The translations under genes and the position numbers were made by a program. The notes beneath the pieces were generated by a model that searched no databases, was not told the origin of the DNA, and saw only the letters and a list, made by a program, of their open reading frames with translations. DNA of 64,000 nt from Streptomyces luteogriseus (lineage in GTDB: Bacteria > Actinomycetota > Actinomycetes > Streptomycetales > Streptomycetaceae): NCBI RefSeq assembly GCF_014205055.1, contig NZ_JACHMS010000001.1:1612001-1676000 (forward strand), written 5' to 3'. This document shows, piece by piece, positions 12,956-22,827 of the stretch. The number at the start of each line of letters is the position of its first letter. Position 1 is the stretch's first letter.

Positions 12956-14389
12956 TCAGCGTGTCGTGCCGGCCATCTCCCGGACCGGTGCGTCCAGGGA
13001 GTCCAGGCCGCGCAGGATGTCCTCCACGCGCTGCCTGGCGTCGCCGAACAGCATCTGCGTGTTCTCGCGGAAGAACAGCGGGTTCTGCACGCCCGCGTAG
13101 CCGGCGGCCATGGACCGCTTGAAGACGATCACGTTGGCCGCCTCCCACACGTGCAGGACCGGCATCCCGGCGATGGGGCTGGAGGGGTTGTCGGTCGCGG
13201 CCGGGTTGACCGTGTCGTTGGCGCCGATGACCAGGACGACCGAGGTGGCGGCGAAGTCGTCGTTGATCTCGTCCATCTCCAGGACGATGTCGTAGGGCAC
13301 GTTGGCCTCGGCGAGCAGCACGTTCATGTGCCCGGGCAGCCGGCCCGCGACGGGGTGGATGCCGAAGCGCACCTCCACGCCCCGGTCGCGCAGCTTGCGC
13401 GCCAGTTCGGCGACGGGGTACTGGGCCTGGGCGACGGCCATGCCGTAGCCCGGCGTGATGATGACCGAGGTGGCGTTGCCGAGGAGTTCCGCGGTCTCCT
13501 CGGCGTTGATCTCCCGGTGCTCGCCCTGCTCGTCGTCGTCGGCGGACGCCGCCGGGGTGCCGAAACCGCCCGCGATCACCGAGATGAAGGAGCGGTTCAT
13601 CGCCTTGCACATGATGTACGACAGGTAGGCACCGGAGGAACCGACCAGCGCGCCGGTGACGATCAGCAGGTTGTTGGCGAGCAGGAAGCCCGAAGCCGCC
13701 GCCGCCCAGCCGGAGTAGCTGTTGAGCATGGAGACGACCACCGGCATGTCACCGCCGCCGATGGAGGCGACCAGGTGCGCGCCGAGAGCGAGCGCGATCA
13801 CGGTCACCGCGATGAGCAGGCCCATGCCGGGGCGCACGACGAACGCCACCGTGAGCCCCACGAAGGCCACGAGCGCGCCGATGTTGAGAATGTGCTTGCC
13901 CGGCAGTGTCAGCGGGCGGGAGTTGATGCGCGCCGACAGCTTCAGGTAGGCGACGACGGAACCGGTGAAGGTGACGGCGCCGATGAACACCCCGATGAAC
14001 ACCTCGGCGTGATGGATGCCCAGCAGCGAACCGGACAGCTCGGCGTCGACGTCGAGGTAGCCGTTCCAGCCGACGAACGCGGCGGCGAGGCCCACGAGGC
14101 TGTGCATGATGGCGATCAGCTCCGGCATGCCGGTCATCTCCACCACCCGGGCCCGCCACAGGCCGATGCCCGCGCCGAGAGCGGTGGCGACGACGATCAG
14201 CACGAGCCCGCTCGCGGTGATGCTGCGGGAGGCGAGCCCGACAGTGGCGGCCAGGGCGACGACCATGCCCGCGATGCCCCAGACGACTCCCGAACGGGAC
14301 GTCTTGTGCTGGGAGAGTCCGGCGAGGCTGAGGATGAACAGCAGCGCCGCGACGACGTAGGCGGCCTGGGCGGCCGTGTCTGTGGTCAT
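12956..14389 (-). CDS. pntB: NAD(P) transhydrogenase subunit beta
   Basis: The 477-residue subunit of the proton-translocating transhydrogenase transfers hydride between NADH and NADP+ coupled to the proton gradient. About eight membrane helices fill residues 1-270, and the C-terminal NADP-binding domain follows (for example [20 protein letters not shown] near 310-330). A hydrophilic linker ([10 protein letters not shown]) joins the two. It lies six bases behind pntA and has almost no ribosome binding site of its own, so translation is probably coupled. The pair supplies NADPH. Confidence 0.93.
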   Translation of the reverse strand: MTTDTAAQAAYVVAALLFILSLAGLSQHKTSRSGVVWGIAGMVVALAATVGLASRSITASGLVLIVVATALGAGIGLWRARVVEMTGMPELIAIMHSLVGLAAAFVGWNGYLDVDAELSGSLLGIHHAEVFIGVFIGAVTFTGSVVAYLKLSARINSRPLTLPGKHILNIGALVAFVGLTVAFVVRPGMGLLIAVTVIALALGAHLVASIGGGDMPVVVSMLNSYSGWAAAASGFLLANNLLIVTGALVGSSGAYLSYIMCKAMNRSFISVIAGGFGTPAASADDDEQGEHREINAEETAELLGNATSVIITPGYGMAVAQAQYPVAELARKLRDRGVEVRFGIHPVAGRLPGHMNVLLAEANVPYDIVLEMDEINDDFAATSVVLVIGANDTVNPAATDNPSSPIAGMPVLHVWEAANVIVFKRSMAAGYAGVQNPLFFRENTQMLFGDARQRVEDILRGLDSLDAPVREMAGTTR

Positions 14390-14395
14390 CCCTGA

Positions 14396-15952
14396 TCAGC
14401 CCTTCGAGAACATGCCGAGCATGCGGCGGGTCACGGCGAATCCGCCGAAGATGTTGATGCTCGCCAGCAGGATCGCGGCGAACGACAGCACGGTGACGGC
14501 GGTGTCGCCCTGCCCGATCTGCAGCAGCGCACCGACCACGACGATGCCGGAGATGGCGTTGGTGACCGACATCAGCGGGGTGTGCAGCGCGTGGTGCACA
14601 TTGCCGATGACGTAGAAGCCGATCACGATCGCCAGGACGAACACCGTGAAGTGGCCGAGGAGTTCGCTCGGGGAGAGGGCCGTCACCAGGAACAGCGCGA
14701 GCGCTCCCACGCCCACCAGGGCGTAGGAGGACCAGGCCGGGCGGGCGGACTTCGCCGGTGTCTCGGCGGGGGCGGGTTCAGGCTCCTTCGCCGCGACGGG
14801 TGCGGGTGCGGCGGACACCTGGACGGGGGGCGGCGGCCAGGTCTTCTCGCCCTCGCGGACCACGGTGATCGAGCGCTGCACCACGTCGTCGAAGTCGAGG
14901 ACGAGCCGGCCGTCCTTGCCGGGCGTGAGCAGCTTCAGCAGGTTGACGATGTTCGTGCCGTACAACTGCGAGGCCTGGGCGGGGAGCCGGCCGGGCAGGT
15001 CGGTGTAGCCGATGATCGTCACGTCGTTGTCGGTGACGACGGCCTTACCGGCGACCGTGCCCTCGACGTTGCCGCCCTGGGAGGCCGCCATGTCGACGAT
15101 CACGCTGCCGGGCTTCATGTGCGCGACGTCCTCGGCGGTGATCAGCCGCGGCGCCGGGCGGCCCGGGATGAGCGCGGTGGTGATGATGATGTCGACGTCG
15201 GCGGCCTGCTCGGCGTACAGCTGCGCGGCGAGCCGGTTGTAGTCGTCCGAGGTGGCCTTGGCGTAGCCGTCGGTGCTCACCTCCTGCTCGGCGGTCACGG
15301 ACAGGAACTCCCCGCCCAGGGAGCGCACCTGCTCGGCCACTTCGGGCCGCGGGTCGGTGGCGCGGACGACGGCGCCGAGACTGCGGGCCGCGCCGATCGC
15401 CGCGAGCCCGGCCACTCCGGCCCCGGCCACCAGCACCTTGGCGGGCGGCACCTTGCCGGCGGCGGTGACCTGGCCGGTGAAGAACCGGCCGAAGGCGTGT
15501 GCCGCCTCGACCACGGCCCGGTATCCGGCGATGTTCGCCATCGAGCTGAGCACGTCCAGGGACTGGGCGCGCGAGATGCGCGGTACGGCGTCCATGGCGA
15601 GCACGGTGATCGGACGCCCCGCCAGCTCCTCGACCAGTTCGGGGTTGAGGGCGGGGCTGATCAGCGCGATCAGTGTCGCCCCGTCGCGCAGCCGGCCGAT
15701 CTCCTCGCTCGAGGGGGCGTTGACCTTCAGCACGATCTCCGCCTGCCACGGGTCGCCGAGCCGGGCTCCCGCCTCCTCGTAGGCCGCGTCGGAGAAGCGG
15801 GACGAGGCTCCCGCTCCCGGTTCGACCGTCACGTCGTACCCGAGCGCGACGAGTCTCCCCACGGTGGCCGGCGTCGCCGCCACCCTGGTCTCGCCCGCAG
15901 TGGATTCGGCCGGTATGCCGATCCCCTGGGGTTGCGGTTCCGCTGGGACCAT
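14396..15952 (-). CDS. pntA: NAD(P) transhydrogenase subunit alpha
   Basis: The 518-residue protein contains an N-terminal alanine-dehydrogenase-like NAD-binding part with a Rossmann loop ([20 protein letters not shown]). A Pro/Ala/Glu linker follows, then three to four membrane helices at the C-terminus, so alpha1 and alpha2 are fused as in enterobacteria. The start at 15952 (GTMVPAEP region) has GGGAG nine bases upstream; an in-frame extension of 30 residues upstream lacks family resemblance. It is first in the pntA-pntB operon. Confidence 0.93.
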   Translation of the reverse strand: MVPAEPQPQGIGIPAESTAGETRVAATPATVGRLVALGYDVTVEPGAGASSRFSDAAYEEAGARLGDPWQAEIVLKVNAPSSEEIGRLRDGATLIALISPALNPELVEELAGRPITVLAMDAVPRISRAQSLDVLSSMANIAGYRAVVEAAHAFGRFFTGQVTAAGKVPPAKVLVAGAGVAGLAAIGAARSLGAVVRATDPRPEVAEQVRSLGGEFLSVTAEQEVSTDGYAKATSDDYNRLAAQLYAEQAADVDIIITTALIPGRPAPRLITAEDVAHMKPGSVIVDMAASQGGNVEGTVAGKAVVTDNDVTIIGYTDLPGRLPAQASQLYGTNIVNLLKLLTPGKDGRLVLDFDDVVQRSITVVREGEKTWPPPPVQVSAAPAPVAAKEPEPAPAETPAKSARPAWSSYALVGVGALALFLVTALSPSELLGHFTVFVLAIVIGFYVIGNVHHALHTPLMSVTNAISGIVVVGALLQIGQGDTAVTVLSFAAILLASINIFGGFAVTRRMLGMFSKG

Positions 15953-16171
15953 CGTCTGCTTCTCCCGTCGTTCGACTGCCTGTCCTCCTTGGTGCCCGCA
16001 TCCTGCACGTTCGACGCGGCATCCGTGGCGGGCCGTGGTCACATGGCCGAGGAGGTCGTCCTCACACCGCCGAGGGGTTGCCGAACGACGTGTTCGGGGG
16101 TATCAGTGTGCCGCGCGGGGCGAAAAGAGTCCTGTGATGCGACGCGACACTGCCGGGAGCAGACTGTTGTC

Positions 16172-17782
16172 GTGACTAGCACGCGCCCGGGGCGCGGCCA
16201 GGCCGCGACCCCCTCCCGATCCGCGCCTCACCAGACCGTCGCGCTGGCGGCGATGATGTTCGCCGTCGCCATGACCTTCATCGACCAGACCATCGTGTCG
16301 ATCGCGGCCCCGGACATCGTCCGCGAACTGGGGCTGTCGTCCTCGGGCATGCAGTGGGTGGTCAACGCCTACCTGCTGGCCCTCGCCGCCTTCTTCGCCC
16401 TCGGCGGCCGTCTCGCGGACCTCTACGGGCCGCGCCGGGTCGTCGTCATCGGCACGGTGGTGTTCGTCGTCTCGTCGGTGCTGTGCGGTTGCGTCCCCGT
16501 AGGCGGTGCCGCACAGGCCTGGCTGATCATCTTCCGCGCCACCCAGGGACTCGGGGCGGCGCTGCTGTTCCCCGCGGCGCTGGCCGTGGTGGTGGCGGTG
16601 TTCCCGGTCGAGCGGCGCGGGCGTGCCCTCGCCCTGTTCTTCGGGGTCACGGGCGCGCTGACCGCCGTCGGCCCGCTGCTGGGCGGCTGGCTGACGAACT
16701 GGACCTGGCGCGCCGTTTTCTGGGTCAACGTGCCCGTGGCGATCGTCGCGCTGGTCCTCACGGCGCTGGCGCACATCTCCGACCGGCGGCGGTCCGGCAC
16801 GCTGGACGTGCCGGGTGCCGTCCTCATCGCGATCGGCATGGGCCTGAGCGTCCTCGGCTTCCAGCAGGCGTTCTCCTGGGGCTGGGACAGCTGGGCGACC
16901 TGGGTGTGCATCGTGGGCGGCCTGGCGGTGCTGGCCGGGTTCGTGCGTTTCGAGCGCGGGGTGGAGCATCCGCTGATCGATCTGCGGGTCTTCCGCGACA
17001 AGGCGTTCAGCGTGGACGCGCTGGTGTTGTTCTTCGCGATGCTCGCGTTCGTCCCGCTGTTCTTCTTCGCCTCCGTCTACGCCCAGGTGTCGCTGAGCGC
17101 CTCGCCGAACCAGGCGGCGCTGTTCCTGCTGTACATCTTCGTGGGCTTCGCGATCGCCTCCCAGTGGGGCGGCCGGATCCTCGACAAGAAGGGCGCCAGG
17201 CCCGCGCTGAAAATGGGCGGGGTGGTGGGCGCCGTCGGATTCGCGCTCTGGGCGGGCGAACTCACCAACCTGACCATGCACGACCAGTGGCTCTACGCGG
17301 CGCTCGCCGGGGCCGGTATCGGTTTCATCCTGGCGCCGGCGTCGACGGACGCCGTGAACCGGGCCATCGGCGCCTCCTACGGCGAGGTCACCGGCATCAC
17401 CCAGACCGTGCGCAACTTCGCGGCCAGCGTGGGCATGGCGATCTACGGCACGATCCTGACGCACGTCACGACCGACAACGTCACGGGCACCCTGGAGTCC
17501 CGCGGCGTGCCCGCCGGGACGGCGGAGAGCACGGCGCGCGACGTCACCGAATCGGTCACGGGCAACGGCGACGCCCGGCCGCCCACCGGCACCGGCCCCG
17601 CCGCCGAGGCGACCCGGGACGCGATGTCGGCGATCCGCATGGACTTCGCGGAGGCCAACCAGTGGGTGTTCTACGGCATGGCCATCGCGCTGGGCATCGC
17701 CTTCCTGTGCGCCCTGCGGCACCCGGGCGGCACGGTGGACGCGAACGCGAAGGTGGAGGAACCGGCGGCGCAGGCCCGCTGA
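16172..17782 (+). CDS. MFS transporter of the DHA2 (EmrB/QacA) family
   Basis: The 536-residue protein has about fourteen hydrophobic segments. Motifs of drug:H+ antiporters are present: FIDQTIVSIAAPDI in helix 1, GGRLADLYGPRR in the 2-3 loop, and a motif-C-like FGVTGALTAVGPLLGGWL in helix 5. It probably exports small hydrophobic compounds by proton antiport. The GTG at 16172 is 12 bases after GGGAG; a CAGACT hexamer six bases before the GTG leaves a leaderless start possible. It is divergent from pntA and converges on the VOC gene. No TetR-type partner is adjacent, so the substrate cannot be guessed. Confidence 0.83.
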   Translation: MTSTRPGRGQAATPSRSAPHQTVALAAMMFAVAMTFIDQTIVSIAAPDIVRELGLSSSGMQWVVNAYLLALAAFFALGGRLADLYGPRRVVVIGTVVFVVSSVLCGCVPVGGAAQAWLIIFRATQGLGAALLFPAALAVVVAVFPVERRGRALALFFGVTGALTAVGPLLGGWLTNWTWRAVFWVNVPVAIVALVLTALAHISDRRRSGTLDVPGAVLIAIGMGLSVLGFQQAFSWGWDSWATWVCIVGGLAVLAGFVRFERGVEHPLIDLRVFRDKAFSVDALVLFFAMLAFVPLFFFASVYAQVSLSASPNQAALFLLYIFVGFAIASQWGGRILDKKGARPALKMGGVVGAVGFALWAGELTNLTMHDQWLYAALAGAGIGFILAPASTDAVNRAIGASYGEVTGITQTVRNFAASVGMAIYGTILTHVTTDNVTGTLESRGVPAGTAESTARDVTESVTGNGDARPPTGTGPAAEATRDAMSAIRMDFAEANQWVFYGMAIALGIAFLCALRHPGGTVDANAKVEEPAAQAR

Positions 17783-17791
17783 CGAAGCCCG

Positions 17792-18274
17792 TCAGGACGT
17801 AAACAGGTCCGTCGTCCGTTCCTGGATCTGCTCGGGCGTCAGGTCCTCGATGGTCTGGGAGATCATCCAGAGATGGCCGAACGGGTCGGCGAGGCGGCCC
17901 CCGCGCTGCCCGTAGTGCTGGTCGGCGACCGGGTACACCACCGTCGCCCCGCCCCGCAGCATGGCCTCGGCCACGGCGTCGGCGTCGGGCACGTCGAGCG
18001 CCATGATCACGGGGCTGCCGCCGAGGGACGTGGGCGCCGGGTCGCCGGTGTCGGCCTCCTTGACCGCGATCGCGGCGCCGCCGAGTCGCAGCATCGCGTG
18101 CACGATCGTGCCGTCGGGGCCGGTGTACCGCTCGATCTCCTCGGCGCCGAGGGTCGCCCGGTAGAAGTCGATGGCCCGGGCTCCGTCGGAGACCACGAGG
18201 CGGGCGTAGAGGCGGGTGACGGCGGGGTGGCCGGTGGCGTGCGGTGTGCCGGGTTCGCCGGGTGCGTTCGTCAT
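17792..18274 (-). CDS. VOC-family (glyoxalase/PhnB-like) protein
   Basis: The 160-residue protein has two beta-alpha-beta-beta-beta repeats of the vicinal oxygen chelate fold, with FYRATLGAEEIERYTGPDG in the first half and HYGQRGGRLADPFGHLWMIS in the second, typical of PhnB-like proteins. Members include metal-dependent lyases, dioxygenases and antibiotic-binding proteins, and the activity here is unknown. It lies four bases behind the AraC-type regulator and has only a weak ribosome binding site, so the two are one transcript. Confidence 0.8.
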   Translation of the reverse strand: MTNAPGEPGTPHATGHPAVTRLYARLVVSDGARAIDFYRATLGAEEIERYTGPDGTIVHAMLRLGGAAIAVKEADTGDPAPTSLGGSPVIMALDVPDADAVAEAMLRGGATVVYPVADQHYGQRGGRLADPFGHLWMISQTIEDLTPEQIQERTTDLFTS

Positions 18275-18278
18275 GTCT

Positions 18279-19181
18279 TCACGATCGCGGGTCCCGGGCG
18301 GCGTGGATTGTAGAAAATCGCCGACCGGGCGGATTCCGTCGATCGCCGAGCGGTACGTGGTTGCGTTCGAGGGGCGTGCGCGGCGCGTACGCGGTCGGGG
18401 TGAGGCCGGCGAGGGCGCGGAACTCGTGGATCAGATGGGCCTGGTCGTGGTAGCCGCAGTCCGCGGCGAGGGCCGCCCAGTCCGCTGGCCCGTGTCCGGC
18501 GTTCACACGGTGCAGCAGCCGCTGGAAGCGCCGGATGCGCGCGTACCGCTTGGGTGTGAACCCCAGGTGTTCGGTGCATCGGCGCGCCAGCCGTCCGGTC
18601 GTCCAGCCGAGCCGGTCGGCGACCTCGCCGACGGGTGTGCCCCGGTCGAGCAGGGCCGCGGCGAGACGGACCCCCGGGTCGGGCGCCGGGGGGCCTGTCA
18701 CGCGCCCCGTCAGGGCCGTCTCCAGCACCCGCAGCCCGGCCCGCGGGCCCTGTGCGGCGACGGCTTCCAGCAGCCGCTCGCGCAGCACCGCACCGTCCGT
18801 GCCCCACAGTTCGCCGAGGTCCACGAGTTCGTCGCGGAGGGCGGAGACCGGGACGGTGAGGAAGGGGCGGGCGCCCGCGGGACGGAACGCCACCCACAGG
18901 ACGGCCCGCTGCTGCGCCGGGTCGATCACGGCCGGCTCCGAGAAGGGCCCGTGCACGGCCGCGCCCCGGGTACGCCGGTCCGCACCCCCCGGCGGCGACG
19001 TGGACAGGGCGTCCTCGTCGAGGTTCACCAGCAGTTGCGCCGCGCCCGTCGGCAGGGCCAGCTCGGCGGAGTGCGCGAACCGTCCCTCGGTGTAGCCCAT
19101 CGCACCGATCAAGGGCGCGAGCGCGGGCAGCGACGGCCGGACCACCAGCCCGACGGGTGCTTCCTCCGCCGTACGCGCCAT
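18279..19181 (-). CDS. AraC-family transcriptional regulator
   Basis: The 300-residue protein has an N-terminal sensing half and a C-terminal AraC/XylS double helix-turn-helix (about residues 185-275), with the second-helix signature AADCGYHDQAHLIHEFRALA. The ATG is preceded by TAGGGT exactly six bases upstream and no ribosome binding site, so a leaderless transcript is likely. It probably controls the co-transcribed VOC gene and itself; the inducer is unknown. Confidence 0.85.
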   Translation of the reverse strand: MARTAEEAPVGLVVRPSLPALAPLIGAMGYTEGRFAHSAELALPTGAAQLLVNLDEDALSTSPPGGADRRTRGAAVHGPFSEPAVIDPAQQRAVLWVAFRPAGARPFLTVPVSALRDELVDLGELWGTDGAVLRERLLEAVAAQGPRAGLRVLETALTGRVTGPPAPDPGVRLAAALLDRGTPVGEVADRLGWTTGRLARRCTEHLGFTPKRYARIRRFQRLLHRVNAGHGPADWAALAADCGYHDQAHLIHEFRALAGLTPTAYAPRTPLERNHVPLGDRRNPPGRRFSTIHAARDPRS

Positions 19182-19193
19182 ACGTCCACCCTA
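19182..19193 (-). promoter_or_regulatory. Probable -10 for leaderless araC-type gene
   Basis: On the minus strand TAGGGT (19193-19188) is followed by six bases and then the ATG at 19181. No Shine-Dalgarno sequence is present. Confidence 0.4.
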
Positions 19194-19304
19194 CGGCCGG
19201 ACCCCGATCCCCGAGGAAGTCCCCGCGCTTCACCTCCTGTCCGGCCTGTGCGATCCGTTGACGGGGGTCTGCGCCCCCCTTATCTTCTGACCGACTTCAT
19301 GGCC

Positions 19305-19331
19305 GGTTTCCCGAACGTCGTTCGGAATACC
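19305..19331. promoter_or_regulatory. Palindromic operator candidate before the GH43 gene
   Basis: CCGAAC-GTC-GTTCGG (19311-19325) is a perfect inverted repeat inside a longer imperfect one (GGT...ACC at 19305 and 19331). It lies 48 bases before the GH43 start, a suitable place for a repressor of a secreted glycosidase. Confidence 0.45.
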
Positions 19332-19378
19332 GGACAGCCCGAGCACGTACACCGCACCCCGTCCTCCGGAGAACTCCC

Positions 19379-20821
19379 TTGAGACCCATGGCCGTACGGC
19401 TGCTCCTGGCCGTCCTCGTCACCCTCGCGCCCTGCCTGGCGGGCGCGCCCGCCCAGGCCGCCGTGCCCGACTCCCCCGCCGCCGTCCACACCAACCCGAT
19501 CGCGGAGAAGCGGGCCGACCCGCACATCGTCAAACACACCGACGGCTACTACTACTTCACCGCGACCGTCCCCGAGTACGACCGCATCGTGCTGCGCCGG
19601 GCGACCACGATCCAGGGGCTGAAGACGGCCCCCGAGACGACCATCTGGACCAAGCACGCCAGCGGTGTGATGGGCGCCCACATCTGGGCGCCGGAGATCC
19701 ACTTCATCGACGGCAAGTGGTACGTGTACTTCGCGGCCGGCGCCACCGGCGACGTGTGGGCGATCCGGATGTACGTCCTGGAGGGCACGGGCGCCAACCC
19801 GCTCACCGCCACCTGGACCGAGAAGGGCCAGATCAAGACCCAGTGGGAGAGTTTCTCGCTGGACGCGACGACGTTCACCGTGAACGGCGTGCGCTACCTG
19901 GCCTGGGCGCAGCGCGACCCGTCGGTGAACAACAACACCGACGTCTACCTCGCGAAGATGGCCAATCCCTGGACGATCACCGGCGCTCCGGTGCTGCTGT
20001 CGCGGCCCACCTACTCCTGGGAGACCGTCGGCTACAAGGTCAACGAGGGCCCGGCCGTCATCCAGCACGGCGGCAAGGTGTTCCTGACGTACTCCGCGAG
20101 CGCCACCGACGCCAACTACTGCCTGGGCATGCTCACCGCCTCCGCGAGCGCGAACCTGCTCAGCCAGGCGTCGTGGAGCAAGAGCGCCACCCCGGTCTTC
20201 ACGAGCAGCGCCGCGACCGGTCAATACGGTCCGGGCCACAACTCCTTCACCGTCTCCGAGGACGGCAAGAGCGACATCCTCGTCTACCACGACCGCAGCT
20301 ACAAGGACATCAGCGGCGACCCGCTCAACGACCCCAACCGCCGCACCCGCGTGCAGAAAGTGTACTGGAACGCCGACGGCACCCCGAACTTCGGGATCCC
20401 CGTGGCGGACGGGGTCACCCCGCAGCGCTTCTCCTCGTACAACGTCCCGGACCGCTTCGTGCGCCACTACGACTACCGGGCGCGGATCGAGGCCGACGTC
20501 ACCAAGCTCGCCGACTCGCAGTTCCGCGTCGTGCCGGGCCTCACCGGCAGCGGGACCGTCTCCCTGGAGTCGGCCAATTTCCCCGGCTACTACCTGCGGC
20601 ACAAGAACTTCGAGGTGTGGCTGGAGAAGAACGACGGCAGCACGCAGTTCGCGTCCGACGCGGCCTTCCGGCAGCGCGCCGGACTCGCGGACCCGGCCGG
20701 TGTGTCGTACGAGTCCTCCAACTACCCGGGGCGATACGTCCGCCACTGGGAGTACCTGCTGAACGTGCAGGCGGTGAGCACCGCCACCGACCGGGCGGAC
20801 GCCACCTTCTACACCCAGTGA
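19379..20821 (+). CDS. Secreted GH43 glycosidase with AbfB (CBM42) domain, probable alpha-L-arabinofuranosidase
   Basis: The 480-residue protein starts with a signal peptide (cleavage likely after AQA near residue 30). A five-bladed GH43 catalytic domain follows: the catalytic base Asp in RADPHIVKHTDGYYY, the pKa-modulating region WAPEIHFIDGKWY, and the general acid Glu in YKVNEGPAVI. Residues about 340-480 form a CBM42/AbfB arabinose-binding domain with two RHYDYR/RHKNFE/RHWEYL-type repeats. It should release arabinofuranose from plant arabinoxylan or arabinan outside the cell. The TTG at 19379 is chosen because GGAG is seven bases upstream; the in-frame ATG at 19388 is too far from it. Monocistronic. 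Confidence 0.88.
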   Translation: MRPMAVRLLLAVLVTLAPCLAGAPAQAAVPDSPAAVHTNPIAEKRADPHIVKHTDGYYYFTATVPEYDRIVLRRATTIQGLKTAPETTIWTKHASGVMGAHIWAPEIHFIDGKWYVYFAAGATGDVWAIRMYVLEGTGANPLTATWTEKGQIKTQWESFSLDATTFTVNGVRYLAWAQRDPSVNNNTDVYLAKMANPWTITGAPVLLSRPTYSWETVGYKVNEGPAVIQHGGKVFLTYSASATDANYCLGMLTASASANLLSQASWSKSATPVFTSSAATGQYGPGHNSFTVSEDGKSDILVYHDRSYKDISGDPLNDPNRRTRVQKVYWNADGTPNFGIPVADGVTPQRFSSYNVPDRFVRHYDYRARIEADVTKLADSQFRVVPGLTGSGTVSLESANFPGYYLRHKNFEVWLEKNDGSTQFASDAAFRQRAGLADPAGVSYESSNYPGRYVRHWEYLLNVQAVSTATDRADATFYTQ

Positions 20822-20842
20822 CGGCACCGTATATGCGTGTAA

Positions 20843-20881
20843 TGCCCTGAATGTCTTTCCCAGGGGCGGGCACTCAGGGCA
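20843..20881 (+). other. Hairpin ending at the start of the pyruvyl transferase gene
   Basis: TGCCCTGAATG (20843-20853) pairs with CACTCAGGGCA (20871-20881) with one mismatch. The loop contains the only purine-rich ribosome-binding candidate (AGGGGCGGG), and the stem ends two bases before the GTG at 20883. It could be the terminator of the GH43 gene, a translational control element, or both. Confidence 0.5.
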
Positions 20882-20882
20882 T

Positions 20883-21809
20883 GTGCACACACAACAGGGC
20901 AAGCGACCGCGCAGGGTGCTGCTCACCGGGTGGTTCAGCTTCCGGGACAGGGAGGCGACCGCCGGGGACGTGCTGGCCCTGCGCCGGGTGGAGGACGTCA
21001 TGCGGGGGACGGGCATCCCCTACGACGTCGCCTGGAGTCCCCGTTTCCGTCCGGAGGCGCTGCATCTGGACCGGCTGTGGCCCGAGGACTACACCCACCT
21101 GGTGTTCGTGTGCGGCCCGCTGCACGGGCCGCAGGTGGAGGAGCTGCACCGGCGGTTCGCGCACTGCGTGCGGATCGCCGTGGGCACCTCGGTCATCGAC
21201 CCCGGCAGTCCCGCCGTGACCGGCTTCCATCGGGTGCTGCCCCGGGACGGGCCGGACAGTGAGCCGGTGGAGGACCTCGCGGCCCGCGCCCCGGACGTAC
21301 CGGCACGGCCCGTCGTCGGGGTGATCCTCGCGCACGGGCAGCACGAGTACGGGCAGCTGCGGCGGCACGGGCAGGTCGCCGAGGAGGTGACGCGCTGGCT
21401 GGCCGCGAAGGACTGCGGCCGCCTGGAGCTGGAGACCCGGCTGGACACGCACGACTGGCATCTGAGCGCGACGCCCGCGCAGCTGCAGTCCGTGCTGGCT
21501 CGGCTGGACCTCGTCGTCACCGACCGGCTGCACGGGCTGGTGATCGCGCTGCGGGTCGGCACACCGGTGCTGGCCGTCGACCCGGTCGCCGGCGGCGCCA
21601 AGCTGACCGCACAGGCCCGTGCCTGCGGCTGGCCCGCGCTGGTGCCCGCCGAGCGGCTGGACGTGCGGCAGTTGGACCGCTGGTGGGACTGGTGCCTGAC
21701 CGGCGGCCGGGTGACCGCACGGCAGATCCGCGACGGGTTCCGCGAGGGCACCGTGCCGGACAGCGCGGACCGGCTCGTCGAGGCGCTGGCGCGGCCGGTT
21801 CCCGGTTAG
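20883..21809 (+). CDS. Polysaccharide pyruvyl transferase family protein
   Basis: The 308-residue protein resembles the PS_pyruv_trans family, whose members add pyruvate ketals to cell-wall or exopolysaccharide sugars. The diagnostic DRLHGLVIALRVGTPVLAVD segment is present in the C-terminal half, and LLTGWFSFRD forms the first strand of the N-terminal Rossmann-like fold. The start is GTG at 20883. It sits near a glycosyltransferase, a GmhB-type phosphatase and a deacetylase, consistent with surface glycan modification, although those genes are on other transcripts. Confidence 0.72.
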   Translation: MHTQQGKRPRRVLLTGWFSFRDREATAGDVLALRRVEDVMRGTGIPYDVAWSPRFRPEALHLDRLWPEDYTHLVFVCGPLHGPQVEELHRRFAHCVRIAVGTSVIDPGSPAVTGFHRVLPRDGPDSEPVEDLAARAPDVPARPVVGVILAHGQHEYGQLRRHGQVAEEVTRWLAAKDCGRLELETRLDTHDWHLSATPAQLQSVLARLDLVVTDRLHGLVIALRVGTPVLAVDPVAGGAKLTAQARACGWPALVPAERLDVRQLDRWWDWCLTGGRVTARQIRDGFREGTVPDSADRLVEALARPVPG

Positions 21810-21913
21810 CCCGGGGGTGCCACGGGGCACCCGCTTGTACGTTCCCCGCCGTGCTTCCCCCGCCGTACGTCTCCCCGAAGGAGAGACGGTCCGGCTGTCC
21901 GGAAGGAGAGAGC

Positions 21914-22234
21914 GTGTCCATCGGCAGACTTCCCGAGAACGAGCAGCGCATCCTCGACGAGATGGAACGCGCACTGCGCCGCGACCGTCGTCTGGACCGC
22001 AAGCTGCGCACCCATCGAGTGCGCCGCCGCCCCGACCCCGCCGGCGTCCTGGCCCGTCTGGCCGCCTACCGACCCCGTGTCTGGACCGTGGCGTTCCTGG
22101 TCGCGGTGTCGGCCGGGCTGATGGTGGCCGGGATCGTCACGTCCGAGCCGGGTGTGATCTGGGCGTTCGCCGCGATATGGCCCCTGACGATGTTCGCCTC
22201 CTTCCGGCTGATGTGCCGGTGGTGCGGAAGCTGA
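21914..22234 (+). CDS. DUF3040 small membrane protein
   Basis: The 106-residue protein begins MSIGRLPENEQRILDEMERA, the typical opening of the actinobacterial DUF3040 family. A basic, Arg-rich stretch follows, then two hydrophobic helices near residues 58-98. The function is unknown; members are small inner-membrane proteins. The GTG at 21914 is preceded by GGAAGGAGAG, which fixes the start. It converges on the HAD gene. Confidence 0.85.
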   Translation: MSIGRLPENEQRILDEMERALRRDRRLDRKLRTHRVRRRPDPAGVLARLAAYRPRVWTVAFLVAVSAGLMVAGIVTSEPGVIWAFAAIWPLTMFASFRLMCRWCGS

Positions 22235-22242
22235 GCCACCCT

Positions 22243-22827
22243 TCACTCCGGGTCGGCCGTGAACGCCTCCTGGATGGGGCGCTCGTCGGCGAGGACACGG
22301 CCCTTCGGCGGTCCGTCCAGCACCGCGCGGACGGCGGTGAGCAGGTCCGGGGCGACGTGGTCGGCCCGGGCGGTCTCCTCGGGGCGGGTGTGCCCGTTCG
22401 GGACGAGGATGCCGTGGGCGCCGGCCCGGTGCGCGGCCCGCGCGCCGGCGGCGGTGGAGCCGATGACGACGAGTTCGGCGGGCCCGGTGCAGATCCGGCC
22501 CCCCGCCCAGAGCAGCATGCCGGGCTGGGGCCGGCGGCAGTGGCACCCGTCGTCGGGGCCGTGCGGGCAGACCGCGAACACGTCGAACGGGCCGAGGAGT
22601 TCGTCGACGCGGTGGTTGACGCGGCGAACGTCGGCGTCGGTGAGCAGTCCGTCCGCGACACCGGGCTGGTCGGTGACGACGCCGGTGCGGATGCCGCGCC
22701 CGCGCAGCAGGTCGAGCGCCTCGCGGGCCCCCTCGACGGGGCGGACGCGGTCGGGGTCGGCGTTGTTCGGGACGTCCTCGACGAGCGTGCCGTCGCGGTC
22801 GAACAGCACGGCTTTCACCGGGCTCAC
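22243..22827 (-). CDS. HAD phosphatase of the GmhB (histidinol/heptose bisphosphate) type
   Basis: The 194-residue protein has HAD motif I (LFDRDGTLVED) and a zinc loop CPHGPDDGCHC characteristic of the D-glycero-D-manno-heptose 1,7-bisphosphate phosphatase family. Later motifs VIGSTAAGARAAHRAG resemble motif IV, with a Ser in place of the usual Asp (the family normally has VGD), which may weaken Mg2+ binding. The GTG at 22827 overlaps the glycosyltransferase stop (GTGA) and has GGAGG upstream. It should act on a sugar phosphate feeding the partner glycosyltransferase. Confidence 0.78.
   Translation of the reverse strand: MSPVKAVLFDRDGTLVEDVPNNADPDRVRPVEGAREALDLLRGRGIRTGVVTDQPGVADGLLTDADVRRVNHRVDELLGPFDVFAVCPHGPDDGCHCRRPQPGMLLWAGGRICTGPAELVVIGSTAAGARAAHRAGAHGILVPNGHTRPEETARADHVAPDLLTAVRAVLDGPPKGRVLADERPIQEAFTADPE

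Noticed and set aside
14582-16171. A 530-codon N-terminal extension of the MFS gene
   Set aside because: It runs antisense through pntA and encodes no recognisable domain; the transporter starts at the GTG at 16172.
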